From Branchiostoma floridae (lineage: Eukaryota > Chordata > Leptocardii > Amphioxiformes > Branchiostomatidae): a stretch of 64,000 bases of DNA. The translations under genes were made by a program, and so were the position numbers. The notes under the pieces are model-generated. The model searched no databases, was not told the DNA's origin, and was given only the letters and a program-made list of their open reading frames with translations. This document shows, in pieces, positions 21,901-31,000 of this stretch. The stretch spans positions 25,255,744 through 25,319,743 of the forward strand of contig NC_049983.1 in assembly GCF_000003815.2 (NCBI RefSeq), written 5' to 3'. How positions within the stretch are numbered: position 1 is the first letter of the stretch; the number at the start of each line of letters is the position of its first letter.

Positions 21901-22330
21901 ATATAGACACAGAAACAGAAGCTGGTGTGTTACGCCGAAGGACGGTTATATCGGCTATGTAGGTACAGATACAGATACTGTACCAAGTCCTGTTCCACTT
22001 GCTATAGCTATTGTCTTACTCACGTGCGTGCGTCGCCGTGGTATTTCAAAAAAATCTTTATTGCAGAAGCGTCTTTTAACCAATGAAGTACTGTACGTCA
22101 TATCAATCCCGTTTTCATTTCCTACAGGTCCCAACTGCCGGGTTCACCCGTCGGGCCAGATCATCCCTGTCGGTGTGCAGGTGGAGGTAGACGGAAGGCA
22201 GTGCTACTGTTCACCCGAGTCCGCTGGTTTTCAGGTCATGTGCCCCACTTCTCCGCCCACCACAACAACAACAACAACAACAACCACACCTATGACCCCG
22301 GCCCGGCCCACCACCTCTACGACAACCTGA
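18960..22330 (+). CDS. VWCL-B: secreted VWC-like protein, two modules with mucin-like linker (interrupted by gap)
   Basis: Exons 18960-19172, 19630-19723, 20113-21299 (contains an 862-N gap), 21567-21690, 22128-22330. Signal peptide MASPAVGVLCAVLLFACQCDA, then ARPYHQFEAV. First VWC: HNGVQYGHYETIPGYSDDPC / CDHCYCD, completed by exon 2 (PCFDAVHVPNQCCPICPNG). Exon 3 opens with module c (GHNCQDVLSGQIIPVGQ, VEVNGAQCHCP). It runs into a Thr/Pro linker (TTPRPTSTTTYPTNT), enters the gap and emerges in frame as RQSEAVSSDEAGCMQDG, the a half of the second VWC. Exon 4 is the second b half and exon 5 the final c module, ending in poly-Thr and MTPARPTTSTTT. With the gap as sized the exon phase is right (1187 = 2 mod 3), giving about 606 aa, but gap sizes may be nominal. 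A separate gene starting inside the gap is possible but less likely. Confidence 0.75.
19791..19829 (+). repeat. Intronic CCATNTTGG/CCAACATGG palindrome, copy 1
   Basis: GCGCCATATTGG, a short spacer, CCAACATGGCGGC, 65 bases after a b-exon donor. One of about 14 copies in this cluster; other copies are near 24471, 33727, 36055, 36232, 36851, 39021, 39199, 41963, 42135, 46240 (decayed), 51216, 51405 and 51733. The half-site AAGATGGCGGC/GCCGCCAT resembles a YY1 site. In RNA the two halves would pair. Confidence 0.65.
20309..21170. other. Assembly gap (N)
   Basis: 862 N bases inside the Thr/Pro linker exon of VWCL-B. Low-complexity linker repeats are the likely cause. Confidence 0.95.
21700..21990. 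repeat. Minisatellite in VWCL-B intron 4
   Basis: Roughly five units of about 55-65 bp built from AGCTGGTGTGTTACGCTGAAGG, GGTTATACCAGCTATACAG and ACAGATACAG. The same minisatellite with more units occupies the equivalent intron of VWCL-D. Confidence 0.8.
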
Positions 22331-23117
22331 GGACGCAAAGGCAGTTAGCTGTTGTTGATGCCACGTTAAACAACACCCACTTGTTTATTTGTTTTGGGAC
22401 AGGAGAAGAGCCAAGTTGTGTGTGGTATATACATGCATATCGAGCGGTGTACCCTTAATCTTAAGGGTCAATTACCGTATGGTATTTACTAGTTTTTTTT
22501 GTTTTCTTACTTTAAAAAAAGTAAACAAAAAAATAAAAACGAGTACCATTGCAAGCGATGGGATAACTTAGTCTCTTCATGATTCGTTTATGTACCTGTG
22601 CTGTAGTTTGCGTTATTTCCCTTTAAAAAATATCCTTTCCAAAGCAGGCGAAAAACTTGATATTTCTCCGCATTTGCTCCACACTAATGAGACCACTTGT
22701 CAGCTAGAGTAAGACAAGAGAAAAGTCGTAGGGTAGTAAATAGACAATATTATAATAACTTAAGCTCATGGCGTTCGCACTATTGTACTAGAGGCATTCG
22801 AAGCGGCTAGAACTGTTGTGCAAAGTATTATAGAATCTGATTATTTTTAGCAATCATACAAATGGGGGCTTTTGATTATATCATCTCGCCACACCGGTCA
22901 TGTGCTTTTATTGCAAATAAGGTAGGTCGGGTTTTTATCACGTTCAAATATGCCGCTGTTATGAATCGATATATCATTGCGGTCACCGTATTACGTAAGA
23001 CACTCCGAACTTTGTAATACTTTGGGTAGATTGCCTATCATCAGGCATTAATAAGTGAGTGAGCTCAAATACTGATTCTAAAATGTATTCCCACGAATCT
23101 TATACGGAGTAAACACA
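22331..23117. other. 3' flank of VWCL-B and spacer to VWCL-D
   Basis: Contains an AATAAA at 22532-22537, about 200 bases after the stop, matched at the same place after VWCL-D (27335-27340). The rest is AT-rich spacer that is nearly collinear with 27123-27900, so it belongs to the duplicated block. No gene seen. Confidence 0.6.
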
Positions 23118-23301
23118 ATTATCTTCAAGTTTGTCCCTTCCTTAGTAAGATAACGTGTTACATGCACGAACCCCATGTACACCTTATTAGCGCTGCGTGC
23201 AAATATCCGGTGTGGAGTCAACCACATGTCCATTCCCACCGTCCCCCAAGCCCTTCACATAACCCCGTTCACACATACTCAGAGCACAGTCACCAGATAT
23301 C
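23118..23301 (+). promoter_or_regulatory. Conserved upstream block of VWCL-D
   Basis: TTTGTCCCTTCCTTAGTA, CCCCATGTACACCTTATTAG and AAATATCCGG (23201-23210, 101 bases before the ATG). Near-copy of the VWCL-B block. Confidence 0.65.
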
Positions 23302-26300
23302 ATGGCGTCTCCAGCTGTCGGTGTTCTGTGCGCTGTTCTGCTCTTCGTCTGTACGGGCGACGCTGCCAGACCGTACCACCAGTTCGAAGCTGTTCGAACG
23401 ACTCCGAACTTTTGCCCGTACCACGGAGTACACTACTCGGACGGGGAACCCGTACCTGGATACAGCGACGACCCCTGTGACGTCTGCCGCTGCGATGTCA
23501 TGAGCTTGGGATCCGTAAGTGTTTAGGACAGAAGTCTGGAAAGGCACAATAACTTAGGAATTTTGGGCCTTATCATCTTCATGTATCTTTACAAGCATAT
23601 AACGTTACACTCCGACGGAAATATTGACAAGAAGTGCACTGTTCTAAAAGACGCGAAATTCGAATTCGGAGTGAAGACTAATACAAGTGGCTAAAAAAAA
23701 GGTTTTAACTTTATTGTAAGTAAAATGATGACATTGTTTGATATCCAGACAAAATTAAGGCATTCTTTTCCAAAGCCTACTCCTTAATTCTAAACCAGAT
23801 ATATGCATGGTAAATGATGATGATGGCTGCTTCTTCGTATCCGAAGATCATTGGGAAGGTTGTCCTCGGTCTTCTCTGCACGCTCTCATGTGACTATGTA
23901 GTCCAATTCTCATAATTCTCAGAATTGGACTACATAGTCACATGAGAGCGTGCAAATGAAGCCCTGTGCAGATGGAGGCTGCTCGGCCTCAGCTTATTAG
24001 CTTACCACCAATGGAAGATTTAGGCATTACTATAACTGTATGCAACAGATGCTTGCCATACTTTGTCTGTTGCTGTTATCCACATTTCAATATTGCACAG
24101 ATAACGTGCCATCCAGGACCCGGCTGTAACTGGTTGCCTTGTTTTGACGCCGTACACGTCCCGAATCAATGCTGCCCGATCTGTCCTAACGGTGAGAACA
24201 ACTAACGCTAGTTCTCCTTAATCCGCGGGTGTAACCTATATCCGTTTTTAGAAGCAGGGCATTTAGGAATATCAGGTCGGTGGACGGTACATACACAATT
24301 TCAAACTACAATACATTTACTGTATTTCAAACAAATTGCAGTCTGAAACCACGGTCCGTCCACTTGATATCCATTTTCTTAAACAACGGATATAGGTTAT
24401 CCCACGGATAAAGGTGAATTAGTGTTACAAATGTGCCAGTCTACTATATAGGGAAACGTACAAAGAGCTATCGCCGCCATGTTGGTAGGTTATTAAATAT
24501 AACATGGCAGCTGGTACGTTCCATACTGCCATACTGTTTTTTTTACCAGCGGTTAGATCACTCGAATGTGTACTGGGATGTGTACAGGGTTTTAACACGT
24601 GTCTAGTTCGTTGTTGTATGACCTCACAGACAATAAGGAATAACTTCCTGAGCTTCAGCTGGGTCAAGGTCAAGGCTACTGTGGCACTGCATTCGTTCTA
24701 CTTGGGGCATACGTCAACGTGGAATTGTTGAACACCTTTCTTGCTATAGCTTCTTTTAGCCAATAAATATATCAGCGTCATGTAAATCCTGTTTCCTACA
24801 GGTCCGAACTGCCAGGCTGATGTCTCAGGCAAGCACGTGATCATCTCTGTTGGGCAGACGCTGGAGGTGAACGGTGGGCTGTTTGACTGTCCGGTCGGTG
24901 GCTACCCCATCCTCATCGAAACCACCCTCCCATACTGGACAACCCCCGCCTCGACCTTCCCCAACACCCACCCATGGACCACACCCCCCACCCCCACCGA
25001 GACCTTCTTCAACACCCACCCATGGACCATACCTGCCATCACCACCGGGACTATAGCAAGATGCACATAAGAGAGCAACATTGCATCAGTTATTGCCATT
25101 CAACTGGATAAAATTAATCTTAAAGCTTAAAGTTACAGCTTTCAGAACCCCAGTGCCACCTTGCATTACGTGATATGCATTAATTAGCATGAATGATATC
25201 TGTGCGCGAATCAATTCTCGTCCGGATACAAAAAGTCTCAGCTGTTCTGTAATTTGACAAAGCAGCTGTAAAATGAGCACATACATGCTGTATATTGCAA
25301 TCATTTTTTTCATTTAAGNNNNNNNNNNNNNNNNNNNNNNNNNNNNNNNNNNNNNNNNNNNNNNNNNNNNNNNNNNNNNNNNNNNNNNNNNNNNNNNNNN
25401 NNNNNNNNNNNNNNNNNNNNNNNNNNNNNNNNNNNNNNNNNNNNNNNNNNNNNNNNNNNNNNNNNNNNNNNNNNNNNNNNNNNNNNNNNNNNNNNNNNNN
25501 NNNNNNNNNNNNNNNNNNNNNNNNNNNNNNNNNNNNNNNNNNNNNNNNNNNNNNNNNNNNNNNNNNNNNNNNNNNNNNNNNNNNNNNNNNNNNNNNNNNN
25601 NNNNNNNNNNNNNNNNNNNNNNNNNNNNNNNNNNNNNNNNNNNNNNNNNNNNNNNNNNNNNNNNNCCTGGACCATCCTCACCACCCCCACCTGGACCGTC
25701 CTCTACCACCTCCACCTGGACCTACCCCGACAGGGACTCCTGGACCTACCCCACCACTCCCACCTGGACCTACCCAACCACCCCCAGCTGGACCTATCCT
25801 ACCACCCCCACCTGGACTTACCCCACCACTCCCACCTGGACCATCCCAACCACCCCCAAATGGACCTACCCCACGACCACCACCCCTACTATCCCCACAA
25901 CCACCACCCCTGCGAGACCGTCCCGACAGTCCGAAGCGGTGCACCCGGACGGGATGTGCGTGCAGGACGGAGTGTCGTACCCAGTCGGCGCGCCCGTACC
26001 GGACAACGATCCCTGCAAAGACGGCTGCTACTGCCACAGTTCAGGAGAGGTAAGTGACTTGAACGCCAGCTCTACTGCAGTACCATAACAAGCCGATAGA
26101 TGGCCCAAGCTCTTACCACTTTCGGACAGCACTACAACACATGGTAAACCACTTGACTTTCAATGGCATGTTAAGCCTCAGTGTATTACTGTATGTAACA
26201 GCTCCATTATATATTTTTGCTGATGTTGTTTTCTCACATTTGAATGCTGCACAGATACTTTGCGTGTGGGCGAAATCACCCCGTTTCTGCGCAAGTTTCC

Positions 26301-27122
26301 TCACTCATCCGCCGTGCGTTGATGCCGTGCAGGTGCACGATCCGACCCAGTGCTGCCCCGTCATGACCTGCCCTAACGGTGAGTACAGGCACACACAGAT
26401 ACAGGAGCTGGTGTGTCACGTTGTAGGGCCTATGTACCAGCTGAACAGATACAGATATAGATGCTTGTGTGTTACGCCTAATGACGGTTATACAGGCTAT
26501 ATGCAGATGCAGATGCAGAAGCGGGTGTTTTACACAGAAGGGCGGTTATTCCAGCTATACAGATACAGATACAGAAGCTCGTGTGTTATGCCGAAGGGCA
26601 GTTATACGGCTATACAGATACAGATGCAGAAGCTGGTGTTTTACACTGAAGGGTGCTTACAGAAGCCATACAGAAGCTGGTGTGTTATGCTGAAGGGTGG
26701 TTATAACTTAAACCGGATAAACAGATACAGAAATTGGTGTGTTAACACTCCGAAGGCCAGATATATCGGCCATAGAGACAGATACTATACCCGTTCCACT
26801 TGCCTTTGACTTACTCGTACCTACACGCGTACGTCGCCATGGCATTTTAAAAAAAAAACACATGTCTTGTTAAAACTTTAGTCCACCAACGTAACAAGGC
26901 GTCATATCAATCCCGTTTTCCTCTCCTACAGGTCACAACTGCCGGGCTCATCCGTCCGGCCAGATCATTCCTGTCGGTGTGCAGGTGGAGGTGGACGGAA
27001 GGCAGTGCTACTGTTCACCCGAAGGAGCAGGTCTGCAGGTCATGTGTACAGCAACCACCACCACAACACTGCCAACCACAACTATGACCCCGGCCCGGCC
27101 CACCACCTCTACCACAACGTGA
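23302..27122 (+). CDS. VWCL-D: two-module paralogue of VWCL-B, linker exon disrupted
   Basis: Exons 23302-23514, 24101-24191, 24802 to about 25070 (stop), then after a gap 25666-26049, 26255-26378, 26932-27122. Exon order, sizes (213, 91, 124 nt) and sequence follow VWCL-B. Signal peptide MASPAVGVLCAVLLFVCTG; first VWC YHGVHYSDGEPVPGYSDDPC; b half PCFDAVHVPNQCCPICPNG; c module GPNCQADVSGKHVIISVGQ. The linker (NTHPWTTPPTPTETFF) then meets TAA at 25068-25070 and about 250 bases of AT-rich non-coding DNA before the gap. After the gap a linker of 24-nt repeats (TWTYPTTP units) leads in frame into RQSEAVHPDGMCVQDG and the second module. As assembled the two halves are neither open nor in phase. 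The gene is either interrupted by an insertion, misassembled, or split into two genes. Confidence 0.65.
23877..23954. ncRNA. Perfect 34-bp hairpin in VWCL-D intron 1 (possible small-RNA precursor or MITE)
   Basis: Bases 23877-23910 and 23921-23954 are exact inverted complements with a 10-base loop. The arm begins TGCACGCTCTCATGTGACTA. The perfect pairing is longer than a normal pre-miRNA would need, so a foldback transposon relic or endo-siRNA source is as likely. Nothing shows it is processed. Confidence 0.3.
25319..25665. other. Assembly gap (N)
   Basis: 347 N bases directly before the TWTYPTTP-repeat linker of VWCL-D. Confidence 0.95.
25668..25895 (+). repeat. 24-nt coding minisatellite in VWCL-D linker
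   Basis: Tandem 24-nt units (TGGACCTACCCCACCACTCC plus CACC) encode TWTYPTTP in the frame that reaches the second VWC. One unit near 25692-25716 is 25 nt long, so upstream units are read in another frame (still open). All forward frames are open here because of low complexity. Confidence 0.8.
26385..26800. repeat. Minisatellite in VWCL-D intron 4
   Basis: About seven units of the same 55-65 bp family as at 21700-21990 (GCTGGTGTGTTA, GAAGGGCGGTTAT, CAGATACAGATACAG). Frames through it are chance ORFs. Confidence 0.8.
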
Positions 27123-27900
27123 GAACGCGTGAAGGCAGTTAGCTGTTGTTGATGCCACGTGAACCAACGCCTACTTGTTTGTTTATTTGTTTTTGACAGG
27201 AGAAGAGCCAATTTGTGTGTGGTATATGCATGAACATCGATCGTTGTACCCTTAATCTTAAGGGTCAACTACCGCATGGCATTTACTATTTTTTGTTTGT
27301 TTTGTCTTCAAACATTAAAGAAAGGAAACAAAAAAATAAACACAACTGCAAGCGATGGGATAACTTAATCTCTACATGTTTCTTTTATGTACCTGTGCTG
27401 TAGTTTACGTTATTTGCATTAGAGTAGAAAAAAAATTTCCAAAGCAGGAAAAAAGCTTGATTTTTCTTCGCATTTGTTCCAAACTTAAGACAACTCATCA
27501 GCTAGATAAGACAAGAGAAAAGTCGCAGGGTAGTAAATAGACAATGCTATAATAACTTCGCTGTAAGCTCATGGTGTTCGCACTATTGTACTAGAGGCAT
27601 TCAGAGCGGCTGGAACTATTGTGCAAAGTATTATTTATTATTTTTAGCAATCATACAAACGAGATCTTCTGATTATAGTATCTCGCCATACCGCCGGTCA
27701 TGTGCTTTTGCAAATAGGGTAGGTCGAGTTCTTATCATATTCAAAGATGCCGCTGTTATGGGTCGATATTTTATTGCCATCGCCGTAAGACACACCGAAC
27801 TTTGTCAAACTTTCGGTGGATTTTTATCATCAGGCATTAGTCAGTGAGCTCAGTGACTGATTCCAAAACGTATTCCTATGAATCTTGATATACAGTGTAA
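27123..27900. other. 3' flank of VWCL-D and spacer to VWCL-E
   Basis: Collinear with the 3' flank of VWCL-B, including the AATAAA (27335-27340) about 215 bases after the stop. No gene seen. Confidence 0.6.
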
Positions 27901-28097
27901 CATAATTACCGTGGCTTAAAGTTTGTCCCTTCCTTATTACGATCACGTGGTACATGTAAGAACTCCATGTACACCATATTAGCACTGCGTACACATATCC
28001 GGTATGAAGTCAACCACATGTCCATTCCCACAGCTTCCCCTACAAATAGACCCGCTCACAAATGCACAGAAAGAGTGTTTCATAGTCACCATACAAT
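27901..28097 (+). promoter_or_regulatory. Conserved upstream block of VWCL-E
   Basis: TTTGTCCCTTCCTTATTACG, ACTCCATGTACACCATATTAG and ACATATCCGG (27993-28002, 105 bases before the ATG), in the same order as before A, B and D. Confidence 0.65.
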
Positions 28098-31000
28098 ATG
28101 GCGTCTCCAGTTGTCGGTGTTCTGTGCGCGGTTCTGCTGTCCGCCTGTTCGTGTGACACCGCCAGACCGTACCGACAGTTCGAAGCTGTGAACACGGACG
28201 GCGTGTGCGTGCAGGACGGAGTGGCGTACCCAGTCGGCGCCTCCGTACCGGACACGGACGACGACCCCTGCACCTTCAGCTGCTACTGCGCCAGCTCGGG
28301 GAACGTAAGTGGTCGGAACCTCGGCCCATTTATAAATCCAAATTTTGAATTTCTAGCAATATCTTTCTCACACTATAATTCAAGTTCCGACAGAAACATA
28401 ACAGAACAAGAAGTGTGCTGTTTTCTATGACGTGTGTGCAATCGAGTCAAAATGATGATTTCATAGTTTGGTACCAAAAGAGAACCTTTAACTACATGGC
28501 TTACAATAGAATTTGTAGTATACAACAGCTATATGCCGTATTTTTGACGACGTTGTTTTCTCACAATTCAATGCTGTAATTGTTGCAGATAAACTGCGCT
28601 ACGGCGAAGTCCTCTCGGATGTGCACTCTTCCCCCGCCGCCGTCGTGCGTTGATTGGGTGTACATACCCGACCCGACCCAGTGCTGTCCCTCTTCTTCAA
28701 ATTACCACTGTCCTAACGGTGAGAGTCCTAGTGTACAATCATATCGACACAAAGTCTTCTCAAATCAGCCCAGGGGCACATACGGGGAGCCACCAACTCA
28801 CATTCGAAACCATAAATGCCATGAGACTAAGGTCACAATTGGCCCGGTACCCGTCAGGGACGTAGCCCCGGCCGGGCTCTGAAGTCGGGCGGACACTAGT
28901 TGTTTACCGGCTGTCGTGGTCACAATCAAACGTTGCCTTCACGCTGCCACGTGGGGGTCCCGGATTGTTCCGGCGGGCACCCCGAGATTTTTCGAAAATT
29001 CTCCACCTTGCTAGGTTTGTCTCCGGCAGACACCCGTCAGATGTTCAGACGGTGTCCTGTAGTGACCCCTGCGCGGTCCGACAGGGTAACGTTTGTCTCT
29101 CACAGCGCGGTGGGGCAGTTGTAGGGTCCCTGCCGCATGCCCCGCGAACAAAGGCAGGGAACCAGGCAGGCTCCTGGTGGGCTCTCGTCATATTTAAGGG
29201 GTATAATAATAATAATATCGGGTGTATTTTGCAGCCAGTAGGTACCCAAAGTGAGGGTAATGAGGCTGTTTAACGTGGTCGAGGCACCTCCTCGAGCACG
29301 GGACCCCCGTTTTACGTCCCTCCCGGAAGACGATTTCGTGGAAAGCTTCGTGAGGCTACAGCAATCCGGACGTCCTTGGTTGGTCTCCCATCCAAGCACT
29401 GTCCGGACCGCGCGTTGCTTAACTTCCGAGATCGAGGGATCGGGTGTACCAACGCGCCACGCGGCCGTAGTATAAAAACAAGCATCACTGAACTTGGGGT
29501 ACTGGTGCGGTACGTCGGGGTTACTTCACTGCGGCACTGTTATTTTCGCCAACTTTTCCTCGCACTTGCACTGACGTGCGGCACTGTTACGTTTCTAAAC
29601 AAAAAATAAACATGTTGGAATTTTCAATGTCGGCGGGTGACTTGCTAAACTGTTGATGGCTGTATTTTTTGGCGACGCCTCATGGGCGAGCCTAATAGTA
29701 TAGTGAGTGACTGTTTGCAAAGAATTCCAAAAACTGTACAGGAATGTCAAGAATGCAAAAGTCCGCGCGTGCGTAGTTGCATCATGCCGGACTGAACCAT
29801 TACCTCCACGGGTAAGCTTTTCAGTCACAGGGCACATACCGGTATAGGCCTATACGTGTTCACAGCAGTGTTTTCTGTATTCAAAATTGAGAAAAGCCTA
29901 GGACTTCAGACGTACCGGAGATAAATAAATAATAAATAAATAATAAATAAATAATAAATAATAAATAAATAATAAATAAATAATAAATAAATAATAAATA
30001 AATAATAAATAAATAATAAATAAATAATAAATAAATAATAAATAAATAATAAATAAATAATAAATAATAAATAAATAAAAAATAAATAAATAATAAATAA
30101 TAAATAATAATAAATAAATAATAAATACATAATAAATAAACAATAAATAATAAATAAATAATAAATGCACAATAAATAAATAATAAATAAACAATAATAA
30201 ATAAATAATAAATGAATAACAAATAAATAATAAATAAATAACAAATAAATAATAGATAAATAATAGATAAATAAATGCTCTCTGGACATTAATCGTCAGG
30301 CGAATGAAATACGATTATGAAAATCCATTAATAACAACAATCTTTTTTACTAATAAACAATAAAACCGTCGCCATGGCAATAATTTTAATTGCCACACTT
30401 TTTACATTTGTGAAAAGTGAGAAAAGCATGGCTTATGTGTACGAATGACTTCGAGTTTGGCGTTCTATCGGCCAATTGCAGAGGAAACGTCCTCGAGCCA
30501 AACTTCTTTCTTCAGCTTGTTTCTGTAGTCTGGGGTTGTAATATCACAAAAACCCAAGTGGCTTTCTATGAAGGAGGCTATCTGTTCGTCCTTCTTATCA
30601 GTGATGCAGCCTATTGTGTCGTGTGTTGTCCTCCCCCCTCTGTTGTCCTGCCTTGTTTGCAGAGGTTTCTGTTGCTTAATTCTTCTGCCTACCTCTTCCT
30701 ATGAGGCTAAGATCTGTTTGCCCTTGTCTTTTCCTCCCGTCTTCTTCTTTCCCTTGGTATAGCGTTATGCACTGCACTGTAATACGCGTAAGAACCGTAC
30801 TGCAATACGCGTAGGTTCACGGTTTTTGTCCTTTCACGTGATCTGTCACATATTTGAACCGGTATTATGAATTACACAATTTTATTCTGTAAACCTGGTC
30901 TTTGACGTAACAAATTTATCCCGACGGACTGCCTGCAGCCGGAGGGGTCCCTCTCGGTGTTGTCACGATTAGGTTGCGGGGTGGTTGTACAAGCGGGTCC

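Noticed and set aside
25678-26037. Gly-rich minus-strand frame
   Set aside because: Antisense of the Thr/Pro linker repeat.
29372-29472. Functional 5S rRNA gene
   Set aside because: The 3' part of 5S is replaced by a SINE body with an ATT tail, so it is a 5S-derived SINE.
29881-30289. Long Ile/Tyr/Leu/Phe-rich open frames on the minus strand
   Set aside because: They are translations of the AATAAATA microsatellite and are open in several frames at once.
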